Shown here: one piece after another, positions 1-10,601 of the stretch
Numbering within the stretch: position 1 is the stretch's first letter
How the letters are laid out: each line of letters opens with the position of its first letter
From: Macrotrachela quadricornifera
Lineage: Eukaryota; Rotifera; Eurotatoria; Philodinida; Philodinidae
Assembly: GCA_022393335.1 (NCBI GenBank)
Contig: JAJEKB010000426.1
Coordinates: 1-64,000 of the forward strand
DNA: 64,000 bases
Direction: 5' to 3'
The notes under the pieces: generated by a model
The model's input: the letters and a program-made list of their open reading frames with translations, nothing else
The model's database searches: none
What the model was told of the DNA's origin: nothing
Made by a program: the position numbers and the translations under genes

Positions 1-3000
1 TGTTTTCTTTTAATATTTGCTGAACTTTCTTCTGTATCTTCATTAATGGATTTTAAACGATTTTCATCATTATCAATTAATAAATCATCATTATTCATTA
101 AAATATTTTTTGATTGTTCAAAATAATCTTGTTGTTCAATTTGACTTATTGCACTACAACCTGATGGTGTACGTGAATGTGTTTTTAAATGTTGTTTTAT
201 TTGTACAGATGTATCATCAATAGTTGCTGCACCATCAGATAATGTTCGTTGATGATTATTTTTTTTTGTTGTTTTACCTGTATCAAATGTTCCACTTGAA
301 GCACGTGTATGTTGTTTTTTAATTGAATTAATTAATTGTGGATCAATATAAATTGTTGATGTATCTGATGTTTGTCTTGAATGTGCATAATGTGCTGGAA
401 CTTTTGGTAAAACTTTAGATAATGATTCATTTGGAATTTTATTAACAATATGATGACGTTGTTGTTGTTGCTGTTGTTGTTGTTGAAATGTTCGATGAAG
501 AATTTTATAAAATTCTCGACTATTTAAACCATGTGTTGGTGTTGTTATTGTATCATCATGATTTAATATATTATCCATAATTTGTTTATATGCACGTTGA
601 TTTTCATTTGTTATTTCAATAATTTTCTTATATATATCATCAACACCACTATAATCAAATATTCCAATAGCAGATATACGAGATATTTTATTTAAACATC
701 GACCTAATTTTTGACGATTAAGTGTAAATATATAAGGAATATTTTGTTCTTTACATAAATTAATTATTTGTTCAATAGCATCATTAAGACCACCTTGACT
801 TTGAATTGATTGACAATCAGGTGCAATTAATATACATTTTAAACGTTGTAAACGTAAGTGTTTAGTTACTTCACGTATACCATGAACAAAACGACGTTTA
901 CGACGTGCACGTTCAGGATTTGATTGAAATTGTTGTTTTTTACGATCTTGAAAACGTTTTAATGTTAATAATAATTGTATACATAATTCATCTAATTGAC
1001 GATCAATTAATTGTGAACAATATTCACGAAAACCAGCATCATGAATTTGTTGTTTTATATTTGATTGAGGCATTTGATGAGAATATGGAGTTTGTAATTG
1101 ACTTGTTGGTTCATGATCAATTATTTCATCGTCGTCGTCGTCGTCGTCATCATCATCATCATCATCATCGTCATCATCATCATCATCGGTTTCATTATTT
1201 GATTCTTCTGTACAGGATGCACTGGTATATTCATTCATATTAACATGCAATATATTCATCGATGACGGATCATTGGCACAACTGAAATGAACCAATATCG
1301 ACACCGAATAATTGTGCGATTAATAAAAAGCTTTTTTTTTTAATGTGCGCAAAACAAGACAAAAGCAAGAAGGTTTACATTAGAAAAGCATTAGCTACTA
1401 GCAATAAGGTATACAAGCATAGGTAACTTACTCATATGTAATAGTAGCATTATTTGTATCAGTTTCATTTAAAATATCTTTTTCATCTGTTTGTTTGATT
1501 GTTGTAGCTTTAGTAAGTAATTGTTGTCGTTGTTTTTGATTTTCTTCAAGTTCTTTATTAATAATACGTTTAAGTTTAGTTGGTTTACGTGGTTTGGGTT
1601 GTTCACGTTCTTTTCCACGTTTTGCTGCTGGTTTAGAATCAAGTGGATTAGCACTATTAACAGTTAGTTGAGATGATTTATTTATTTTATTATTTGAATT
1701 TTGTGTTTTTGTTTGCGTAGATGTACTTAAAGCATTGAACATATCTGTTAAACGTATTTGATAAGTTTGATTTGCTTTTATTTTTGTTTTACTTATTAAT
1801 CCAGGAGTAGAAACTAAAAGGAAAGTTTTATATGAAATAGTAAAAAAAAATTTTTTTTATTTTATTTTACTATTATCTTTTGTTGAAGAATCATTTTCAG
1901 ATTTCTTTGATTTTGATATGGATACTTCTTGTCCTAATGTTGGAAAAGCATTTTCATCATCAAGAACAAATGGAATTGATTCTGATATTGATGATTGTTG
2001 TTCAGTTACTGAAGAGGTTTGTTCTTCTTTGATTTTATTTTTTCGTTTTTTTGAACGTTTTTGTTGTTGTTTTGTTTGAATAAAATCATTATCGTTTGTA
2101 TTATTAACTTTTTTATCTTGTTCATTTATTGATTTATCATTCTTACTTAATGATGATGATCGTTGTTGTTGTTCTTTTAGAGAAGTTGATTGAGAAATAT
2201 CATTTGATATTTTAGATTTTAATTGTGTGGAAGATTTTTTATTATTTGATGATTGATTTTGTTCAGATCGTTCATGTTGAGATGGTTTTGAAGAAGAAGA
2301 AGAAGGAACAGAATGTGGAGATGTGGAATGAGGTCGTGGATTAGATACAACTGTATTCCAAGAAGGTGTCGGTCTAAAAAAATATTTTATTTGAATAAAT
2401 AAAATGTTTATTGATTTTTAACTTTATTATTTATACTAACTTTGTATTTGAGGATGTAGATGTTTGAGTAGAAATTTTATCAGATTGTTGATTATTGATT
2501 GGAAGGCTTGGAAAATCTTCTTGTCGAAGTTCAAACGATGTTTCATCATTGTTAATTTGATAATTAAAATTTTCTTTTTTTTGTCCATTATATTGTTGTT
2601 GTTGTTGTTGTTGTTGTTGTATTGGACGTGCATGACTACCTCTTGATGTTCGTTTACTATTTGTTGCATGAAAATTTTTATGATTATTAAATGATGTTGA
2701 TGGTTGTTGTTGTTGTTGATGAGAATTTCGTTGATTATTAGAATGATATGCTGAATTATGAATACCACGTTGTTGACGATATGATTTTGGTTGTTGAAAT
2801 GAATAATTTATTAATGGTTGTTCAGTATAATCAATTGGATAAAATGATGATGATTGATCATTTGTTGAATAAAATATTTGTGTATTAGGATAACATCCAG
2901 TAGATGGTAAAAGAACAATTTGTGATGTATTATCATTTATTGATGATTGTAATTGATTATTTGAACATGAATCAATATGAAATTGTTGTGTTGGTTGTAT

Positions 3001-3210
3001 ATGAAATTCAATTTCCGGTAATTTTATTAATGGATAAATTAATCGTTGTTGTTGTTGCTGTTGTTGTTGTTGTTGTTGATCAGATGAATAAATTGTTGCA
3101 ATAGTATTTTCATCAATATATAAAGGAATAGTTGTTGGAGGAGGAATTTGTATTAACGGTACAAATTCTTTAGCTTCTGGTGAAAGACCAGATGATGGAG
3201 ATGTTGTCAT
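1..3210 (-). CDS. SECISBP2: SECIS-binding protein 2 (SBP2), 3' end beyond window
   Basis: SECIS-binding protein 2 binds the SECIS element in selenoprotein mRNA 3' UTRs and helps recode UGA as selenocysteine. Exons on the minus strand are 3210-2441, 2373-1871, 1813-1432 and 1281-1; phases close at all three junctions. The ATG at 3210 opens a Gln-rich N-terminus with an FVP motif near residue 17 (LSPEAKEFVP), like the start of vertebrate SBP2. Exon 3 carries the SID-like block NPLDS...KRGKEREQPKPRKPT. Exon 4 has an Asp run (about 1130-1190), then GFREYCSQ and the L7Ae-type RNA-binding domain (about 1050-560), with IQSQGGLNDAIEQII and CKEQNIPYIFTLNRQKLGR, very close to vertebrate SBP2. The frame is still open at base 1, so the stop lies outside. 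CAA/CAG and GAT runs make it repeat-rich. Its presence implies a working selenoprotein system. The family call is very secure; SECISBP2 and SECISBP2L are not separable here. Confidence 0.93.
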
Positions 3211-3523
3211 TATTTATATAGAAATGAAGAAATCATTAGAAAAAATTTCTTCTTTTTTTTTTGTCTTCTTTTGATTTTTTAATGGCTATTACATGGGTAT
3301 TATATGGATCATGTGATTAGATAATAAATAAGATAATAATTAAAAATGATTTTTATAAATCTAAAGTTTATTTTTTTATTTTAAAGAAAATATTTAAAAT
3401 ATATTTTTTATTATCATCGATTGTAGTGACAATAAATGTTGGATAGAATCTATTTGATCAATCAGATTTGATGAAAGAAAAAACAGAATAATTCATTTTA
3501 TTTTTATAGTTATTATTACAAAC
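3211..3523. promoter_or_regulatory. shared head-to-head promoter region of SECISBP2 and PSMB5
   Basis: These 313 bp separate two divergent start codons, so they must hold the 5' UTRs and promoters of both genes. The sequence is AT-rich with T-tracts and no clear TATA box that I would defend. A pyrimidine-rich acceptor-like site (tttttatag, AG at 3508-3509) lies 14 bases before the PSMB5 ATG, compatible with a short 5' UTR intron or a spliced-leader site. Confidence 0.5.
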
Positions 3524-5293
3524 ATGGCTTTAGCTAGTGTACTTGGTTTCAATTCAAATGAATCATTTAATCGTTCACTTCAATGTGAAAAAACAGATGA
3601 TCATATTGATGAATTTTGTCCGAAATTAAATGTAGAAAATATTGCACAATTTATAACATTACCACCATATGCTGATGTATAATATTCATTTTAAAATTTT
3701 TCATTTAAATATTTTTTGTATATTTTTTAGCCAGCAAAATATTTAAAAATGGTCAGTGAAAATGTTGATCGAGTTAAAATACAATTTCTTAAAGGTACAA
3801 CAACATTAGCATTTAAATTTCGTCATGGAGTTATAGTTGCTGTTGATAGTCGTGCAACAGCCGGTGGTTTTATTGGTTTGTTTCTATTTAAGACAATTTG
3901 TAATTTATAATCTGTTTTTTTTTTCTTATGTATTTATAATAGCATCTGGAGAAGTTAAAAAAGTTATTGAAATAAATCCATATTTATTAGGAACAATGGC
4001 TGGTGGCGCTGCTGATTGTGCTTTTTGGGAACGAGTACTTGCTCGACATTGTCGAATATATGAATTACGTAATAAAGAAAAAATATCTGTTGCAGCTGCT
4101 TCAAAAATTCTTGCAAATATGATCTTTGAATATCGTGGTATGGGTTTATCAATGGGTACAATGATTGTTGGCTGGGATAAACGAGTATATTAATATTTAA
4201 ATTATAGAAGAAATAAATTATCTTTTGTGTTTCATATATGTTTTTTTATTAGGGTCCTGGTTTATATATGGTATCAGATGATGGTGAACGTATTAGTGAT
4301 AATTTATTTTCAGTTGGTAGTGGATCAATATATGCATATAGTATTCTTGATGCTGGTTATAAGTAAATAAAATAAACTTTATGAAAAATATATTAGAAAG
4401 AATGAGATTTCTGATAGAGACAGGCAGATTAAGAGTTAACTTCTCTAGTATTAAAAAGTTTAGGTAGAACTTGTAGGAATCATTATAATAGCAAGTATTT
4501 TAGAGTCTTTCTTATCGGAATTTGTGTCACATGTTGTAATCATTTTTTATCGAGTGAGTAATGGACTATTACAGCATTTTTATTATTGAATCTGGAAGTA
4601 TTATGCAAATTGTTTGTAGTGTTAAAGATGATGATCGTGATATCTAGTATTTTGCAAATATCTGTTTTGAAAGATACATTGTAAAAAGTTCCACAACAAA
4701 TTATAAAAATGAATCCTTATCAACTTGTTTTGATGATGTCTCTTATGATGATAAAAACATTTAGAAGATTTTTTTCAGTTTAACAATTCGACTTTGTTTA
4801 TACAGTATATCCTTTAAAAAGAAAATCATGATTCTAACATTTGTCTTTGTTAAAATATTTGCAAAGTATAAGATGTTATAGCCATTATATTGCTCTTGGT
4901 AGTTATTTTATTGTTTGACAGTCTGATAAGATAACTTGTAAGGTAGATAATCATATATTTGAGAAACATTAGAAGTAGAATCCTATTCGACAGTGAAGCC
5001 ATAAAAACATTTTTGTGTCTGTTTTAATATTGAATATGAATTATTCAGGTATGATATGAGTACAATTGATGCGATTGATCTTGCTCGTCGAGCTATTGTG
5101 CATGCTGCACATCGTGATGCTGCTTCGGGAAATATTGTTCGAAGTATGTATAAATTTTTCTTTTTTTAAGTATATTAAAATTTTATTTTATTTAGTCTAT
5201 CATATGAAAGAAACTGGATGGGAAAAGATTGAAGAAAAAGATACGAATGATTATATGTATCAATTTCGTGAAGAAAAAACAATGAATTTTTAA
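3524..5293 (+). CDS. PSMB5: proteasome subunit beta type-5 (chymotrypsin-like)
   Basis: This is the catalytic beta-5 subunit of the 20S proteasome core, giving chymotrypsin-like cleavage after hydrophobic residues. Exons: 3524-3676, 3731-3875, 3943-4184, 4253-4362, 5049-5143, 5196-5293 (280 aa). The propeptide is removed at [11 protein letters not shown], which leaves Thr74 as the N-terminal nucleophile. The aspartate of VDSRATAGG and the lysine of [17 protein letters not shown] follow at the family spacing. The block [20 protein letters not shown] identifies beta-5 rather than beta-1 or beta-2. Mature length is about 207 aa, normal for the family. Intron 4 (4363-5048, 686 bp) is far longer than the other introns (54-68 bp), with no element ends seen. 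An AATAAA-type signal follows the stop near 5331. It is first in a run of five same-strand genes. Confidence 0.97.
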
Positions 5294-5464
5294 TTAAATT
5301 AATGAATAGATTTATTCCAGAAAAAAACAATAATAAAACTTATTAAATTTTTTTCTTTTTTTTTTCTTCTTGTTTTATATCAATCACGAAATGTGAATAA
5401 TAAAAAAAAGTATAAAACAAAACTTTAATCTTGATACTTTTTAGATTATTCAAATGTTTGAATA

Positions 5465-6034
5465 ATGTCTGAAAATCATTCAATACGTTATTGGTTTGCA
5501 TTAATTGTATCTTCTATTGTTTCTATTATTGTTGCATTAGCTATTATTGTTTTATGTAAATAAATATTTATATATCTCCCTGCTTAAAATAAATGAAACA
5601 TCAGATTTTTTTTTCGATCAGTTCTCCACACTATTGTGATTTGGTCTAATTTTTATATCAAATTCTGAGTGGAATGGAATACTTTTTTCTGTTGAAGAAT
5701 TACCTTCAGATTTTTGTTTACTATTTCATACGTGTGAAGATATCTCGAGACTATATAAATCAAATAATCGAAAATATATTTATGATATAAAAACTGAAAT
5801 GAATCGTAATAGTTTTAAAGAAATAATATAATGTTTCATTTATATTGAACAGAAGGATATATTTTATTTCTTTATTATTTTTTTATAGCTTGGTATTTAT
5901 TGTGGAAATTTGTTTTGAGTCGTTTTGGTGTTATTCGTGCTTTATTTCAAATAAATAATAACGATCAAAATCCTGTTCAACAATCATCATCTAGACAACA
6001 AATAAATCGTCGTCAACATATACGTCGTGAATGA
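5465..6034 (+). CDS. SMIM13: SMIM13-like small integral membrane protein
   Basis: A 78-aa protein in two exons (5465-5555, 5889-6034). Residues about 10-34 form one transmembrane helix. The juxtamembrane motif WYLLWKFVLSRFGVIRALF matches the WYFVWHLFLSKFKFLREL region of human SMIM13, followed by a short basic Gln/Arg tail. The molecular role of SMIM13 is not known. The acceptor-like AG at 5443-5444 precedes the start. A three-codon upstream ORF (ATG at 5454) ends in a TAA that overlaps this ATG (TAATG). The stop codon TGA at 6032-6034 overlaps the PISD start ATG at 6031-6033. I chose this gene model because phase closes across the intron and the post-splice motif matches SMIM13; the homology is short, so symbol confidence is moderate. 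Confidence 0.75.
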
Positions 6035-7082
6035 ATATTCCAATAGGTCGATGTTTTTCTTTAACAAGTTTATCTGCTTTAATTACTTATCATTATGTTC
6101 GTTCAATATATATTCAACGTGAATCATTATGTACATCAAATGAAGCTTGGTATCGTTCATTACCATTACGTGAAACATCTCGTTTTTGGTCACGTCTTTT
6201 ATCTGTGAATATTTATCCTCGTTCAATAAGAAATTCTATATATAAATATTTTTGTCGTATATTTGATGCTGATATAAATGAATGTGAATATGGTCCTGAT
6301 CATCTTGATTATTATAAAAATTTTGGTGAATTTTTTCGACGAAATCTTAAATCCGGTGTACGTCCAATTGATAATGAAAGTTTAATTGTATCACCATGTG
6401 ATGGTGAAATACTTGCAAATGGTCTTGTAACATCTGTTGAAAATTTAAATATTAATATAAAAGGTATTCCATATACAATAAAGGATTTATTTCAATTTAA
6501 TCAATATGAAATTGAATGTTTACAAGAAAAACAATCTGAATCATCACTTTTTTATGCTTGTATTTATTTAAATCCAGGTAATTATCATCATTTTCATAGT
6601 CCAACAAAATGGAAAATAAATGAACGTCGACATATAACAGGTAAGAAGAATTTAATAATAAAAAATAAATATTTATTTATTTATTATTTAAAAAAAAATA
6701 AAACAAAGGTGAATTAATGAGTGTTCGACCTGAATTTATTATGTGGATACCAAATTTACTTTTACTTAATGAACGTGTAGTTTATTTGGGTGAATATCAA
6801 CATGGTTTAATGAGTCAAACAATGATTGGTGCAACAAATGTTGGTTCAATAGATGTTTATTTTGATCAAACATTAAAAACAAATCAAAAATTAGATGATT
6901 ATACATTTCGTATATGGAAAGAAAAATTTTCATTAAAAAATGAAAAGTTTTTTTTTAATAAAGGTGATCCATTTGGAGAATTTAAATTAGGATCTTGTAT
7001 TGTACTTGTATTTGAAGCACCATCAACATTTCATTTTGTTCGTCAAACAGGTGATAAGATTCGTGTTGGTGAACGATTGTGA
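6031..7082 (+). CDS. PISD: phosphatidylserine decarboxylase proenzyme
   Basis: A mitochondrial inner-membrane enzyme that converts phosphatidylserine to phosphatidylethanolamine. It is made as a proenzyme that self-cleaves to form a pyruvoyl cofactor. Exons: 6031-6640 and 6709-7082. The N-terminus has basic residues and a hydrophobic stretch suited to mitochondrial import. Core motifs follow: EFFRRNLKSGVRP, VSPCDGEIL with the catalytic Asp, YHHFHSPTKW with the catalytic His, HGLMSQTMIGATNVGSI, and the cleavage region FKLGSCIVLVFEAP. Human PISD has LGST; the cleaved Gly-Ser pair is kept here and the next residue is Cys. The codon just before the ATG (6028-6030) is an in-frame TGA, so without splicing the protein cannot start earlier. 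The start overlaps the SMIM13-like stop by four bases. Confidence 0.94.
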
Positions 7083-7356
7083 TCTTTTTTGATTTTTGTG
7101 TCATAAGTGTATGTGTGTGTGCATTAACAAATAAATGAAAAGATTAATCAAGCTTTCAGATATGGTGACATGAATAACATTTGTACCGTTTGATTTTCGT
7201 TATTTTCTTTTGCAATAAACTTAGATTGTTACATCTTTTGTTATAAATTAAATAAAAAAAAAAACCTAAAGGAATAAAAAGGATTTATTTATACTTGTTC
7301 AAATGAAAAATGAAATATTTAACTAAGTTCAATAGAAGAATTGATTTAACAATATT

Positions 7357-7366
7357 CTTATTTCAG
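7357..7366 (+). promoter_or_regulatory. acceptor-like site just upstream of COX20 start
   Basis: The tract ttatttcag ends in AG at 7365-7366, three bases before the COX20 ATG at 7370. With no convincing local donor for this gene in the 287-bp gap after PISD, it is a candidate spliced-leader acceptor. A non-spliced upstream ATG at 7310 would add 20 residues unlike COX20. Confidence 0.4.
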
Positions 7367-7369
7367 ATA

Positions 7370-8660
7370 ATGGCACCACCGAATGATCCTGCAGATTTTT
7401 CTAAATTTCGTTCAATTGAACCATTAAATACTGATCCTAATGCTCCTCCATCAACAACTTGGCAGAGAATGAAACAGAATTTTAATATGTTTGTTGAAGT
7501 ATCAAAGAATAGACCAATTGGTGAAACAGTTTGTTTAAAAGAAGCACTTATTTTTGGTAAATTTATTATTTACTTTGATACTCTTATTTTAATCAGGCAT
7601 ATTTAAAACTTCTAAATACAGATTTATAATATGTTTTCTTGAACTAATAAAAGGTTAATTTTTTTAGAAATATATTAGATGTCATTGTGAAAGACTCTCT
7701 TTTGATTTTCATATATGTTAGATATTTTTTTCTTATTTATAATAAGGTACAAAGGTTCATAAGTATGATATATTCCAACGAACAACTATGATTTATGATC
7801 TAAAGAATTAATATTTGTTATTTTCTATAAAAATACAATTGATTAAGTAATTCTCGACTTTTCTATCGTATACATGACTTCTTTTAATTGCTTCAATTAA
7901 TTTTTTTCTTCTATTTAAATTTTAAATTACTATTTGATTAAAAATTATACTATAGATATAAGAGTAGAGAAAACATCAAAAGGAAGAGAGATTGTCTTTT
8001 TTTAAATAAGTATGCACGATGTGTTTCTCTATTCTTTTTGTTTTTCATTAATAAAAAGAAAATTAATCTCATTGGCATAAATGCAGAATTTCTGAATATT
8101 CTTTACTAGTAATATAGAGACAAAAAATTTCTAAATGAGTTCTACATGGCGAAGAGGAAAAATTCTAAAAAAGTTCTATTTAATCATGACTTAGAATCCT
8201 ATATTTCTGTCACATATGGAGATAATTACCTTGTTTACACTAGAAACAATAAAGTTATTTTGAGAAAATAATGAGTAGTACAGTATTTGCATATTATAGT
8301 TTTGATCTTTTTTTTATATAATGAAGAAAAAGTCATCTTTTTCTAGGAATACCTGGTTCATTTTTGTGTAGTATGGCTGCATTTCTTTTAACAACAAATC
8401 GTAATCGAGTATTTCAAGCAGCTATTATATCATTACCAGTTTTAGCTATGGGACGTTTTACACAATGTCGTATGGTAAAACATCATGAACGAAAAGCAAC
8501 AATACTTGTATCAAAAATGGTACGAGCTAAAATGTTAACTGATGGTACTGCAAAACAAGCTGAATTTGAACGTTTATTTAAAAAATCTAAAGTTGAATTA
8601 ACTGAATTAGAACGTCAACTTGATGAAATTATTGCTAATCAACAAACTGGTGGAATTTAA
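7370..8660 (+). CDS. COX20: cytochrome c oxidase assembly protein COX20
   Basis: COX20 is an inner mitochondrial membrane chaperone for newly made COX2 during complex IV assembly. Exons: 7370-7556 and 8347-8660 (166 aa; the human protein is 118 aa). After a 60-residue hydrophilic lead come two membrane segments: GIPGSFLCSMAAFLLTT, then AAIISLPVLAMGRFTQCR. A basic helix ending in ML.DGT follows, matching the human YGSLGS...HFLFTSRIRR...CRYNYAKQR...ILYEGT layout. The C-terminus adds a charged, probably coiled-coil tail (FKKSKVELTELERQLDEI). The start is set at 7370 because it lies right behind an acceptor-like AG and gives MAPPNDPADF. The intron (7557-8346, 790 bp) is long for this window and shows no element ends. 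COX20 proteins diverge quickly, so the call rests on topology and short motifs. Confidence 0.78.
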
Positions 8661-8733
8661 AAACAAATTTTTTTCTTTTTTTCTAAAAATTTTTCTAATA
8701 GAGAAAATAAAATTTTTTTTTCTATATTATTCG

Positions 8734-8743
8734 ATATTTCTAG
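8734..8743 (+). promoter_or_regulatory. acceptor-like site between COX20 and the dehydrogenase
   Basis: The tract gatatttctag ends in AG at 8742-8743, four bases before the next ATG (8748), in a gap of only 87 bp between the COX20 stop and this start. This short gap and adjacent acceptor match what is known of spliced-leader operons. Confidence 0.45.
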
Positions 8744-8747
8744 ATCT

Positions 8748-10601
8748 ATGGCAGCACGAACAGTTCTTATTACCGGTAGTACAAGGTATTTTATTATTCA
8801 CTATAATAGAATAAATAATTATATTTTGATATTTATTTAGTGGTATTGGTCTTGGTATTGCTCGTGCATTTGCAAAAGCTAAATATAATATTATATTTAA
8901 TGGATTAGAAAAAAATGGTAGTGATATAGCAGCTAGTATAGCCAAAGAATTTCAAGTTGGTTATCTTTTTTCACCAGCAAATGCTTTACATACTGATCAA
9001 TTACGAACAATGATTGATGAAGGTTTAGGACGATTTAAACATATTGGTTTGTTAATTAATTAAATAAAAATTAATTCATTTTATTTATTTAAGATGTTTT
9101 AATAAATAATTGTGGAGTTCAACATGTTTCACCAATTGAAAATTTTCCTGAAGATAAATGGGCAGATATTCTACGAATTAATTTAACATCAGCATTCATA
9201 TTAACAAAATATTTAATAAAACCAATGAAAGAAAATAAATTTGGTCGAATTATTAATGTTGCATCAGCTCATGGTCTATTTGCAAGTGAATATAAATCAG
9301 CTTATGTTTCGGCTAAACATGGTATATTAGGTTTAACAAAAGTAACAGCACTTGAAGGAGCACCATTTAATATTAATTGTAATGCTATTTGTCCCGGATA
9401 TGTTCGAACACCACTTGTCGATGCACAGATACGTGATCAAGCAAAATCTCATGATATATCTGGTATACTATCTTTTAAAAAAAAATAGATTTTTTTTATA
9501 TATATAGTTTTTCTTTGATTATATTCTAGAATCAGAAGTAATACCGCGTGTTATTCTTCAAAAACATGCAGTAAAAAAATTTGTACCAGTAGAACTTATT
9601 GGAAAATTAGCTTTATTACTTGCTGATGATATAAGTGCAACCTTGTAAGTTTTTATGAAATATAATAGGAAATTTATATATTTTCATACTCAAAAATATC
9701 CTATTTCCTTCATATTAACCCTTTTACCGCAGTTCGGTTTTCCGAGGAAAATAACTTCAACATTAATTTCCGTGCATGCCCACGCTTGATAAATGTGCCC
9801 ATTGATATTTTCAGTGTGTACAGCTATTTGTTTTTCTTCCTGTTGTTTGTATCATCGCATAGGAGATCTTCTTTCGCGTCGAATTGATTTACTTCTTGGT
9901 GTGCCACATGAGAATCTAAAGCCTAGTCCGAGAGACTGGTCAACAAGTCAAACAAAATGCAAGCTGGCAGATCACAAGCTTGAAAAAATGGAAGAATCTG
10001 ATTGTGATGTCCGAAGACGTTGTGTTGGCTGTTATGCGAAAAACAGGGAACAACAATCAAGAGAAGCATGTCATGCAACAACAAAGAGAATAAAAACTTT
10101 CTCTTCTAATTCTAACAATTTTTTTTGTCTTGATTGTTTTAACGAGAAGTATCACGCTATGCAATAAATGATTTTAAAAATAGCAAAGACAGATCAAATC
10201 AAATTTTACGTGTAATCTCCCGCCTAAGGGTAGACGAAAGAAGAGTATTTCTCTATTAAATTTCCTGTTAAAATATAGTGAGGTCCACCGGTAGATCCTA
10301 TTGCGATGAAAGGGTTAAGCAGAAAAGATAGATTTCTTCTCTTTTGTATATAATAATAAACATAAATTTAATAGTGAAGTCTACCATATTAATTTAATGT
10401 TTTATTAAAAAGAAATAAATCATATTCTCAAACACCTTTTGTTTTCAATTAGTAATATCAGTTATGTCGTGTTTCACATTTATAATCATGCACGGATTAC
10501 TCAAACAGTTCTTTATTTTTAAATATTTTATGTTGATAATTTTTATTATATTTAGAACTGGAACGGCAATACCTATTGACGGTGGTTGGTCTGCACAATA
10601 A
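8748..10601 (+). CDS. bacterial-type D-3-hydroxybutyrate dehydrogenase (SDR family)
   Basis: Short-chain dehydrogenase predicted to interconvert 3-hydroxybutyrate and acetoacetate with NAD. Exons: 8748-8785, 8841-9046, 9094-9462, 9530-9644, 10556-10601 (257 aa, the usual length). Cofactor motif TGSTSGIGLGIA; structural motif NNCGVQH (usually NNAG, so Ala to Cys). The catalytic set is the Ser in INVASAHGL and Tyr/Lys in SAYVSAKHG. The block CNAICPGYVRTPLVDAQI and the end TGTAIPIDGGWSAQ match bacterial PHB-type 3-hydroxybutyrate dehydrogenases much better than animal BDH1 or BDH2. It has four introns. The last (9645-10555) holds a piggyBac relic. Bacterial origin followed by intron gain is my inference. 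Confidence 0.88.
9719..10314. mobile_element. internally deleted piggyBac-family element, TTAA target site
   Basis: A 596-bp element flanked by TTAA on both sides (9715-9718 and 10315-10318), the hallmark piggyBac target. It has inverted ends: left CCCTTTTACCGCA, right (reverse complement) CCCTTTCATCGCA, 11 of 13 identical. Inside is an open frame encoding only the cysteine-rich C-terminal tail of a piggyBac transposase. Most of the transposase is missing, so it is non-autonomous. It lies wholly within the last intron of the hydroxybutyrate dehydrogenase, in the same orientation, and should not change the protein. Confidence 0.85.
9793..10167 (+). pseudogene. piggyBac transposase C-terminal fragment (zinc-binding tail)
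   Basis: A 124-codon open frame. Its second half, from RRRCVGCYAK through ACH to FFCLDCFNEKYH, has the spaced Cys/His pattern of the C-terminal cross-brace zinc domain of piggyBac transposases. The preceding residues (DLLSRRIDLLLGVPHE) would be the linker after the catalytic domain. The DDD catalytic core is absent. The base composition is richer in GC than the host intron. The ATG at 9793 is only the first in-frame one and not a real start. Confidence 0.75.

Noticed and set aside
905..1243. Plus-strand frame with Arg/His runs
   Set aside because: Antisense shadow of the SECISBP2 Asp run and L7Ae exon, which are clearly coding on the minus strand.
2436..3104. Other frames over the SECISBP2 first exon (poly-Asn, poly-Val, poly-Leu)
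   Set aside because: Trinucleotide CAA/CAG repeats stay open in several frames; only the minus-strand Gln frame matches the SBP2 family and splices in phase.
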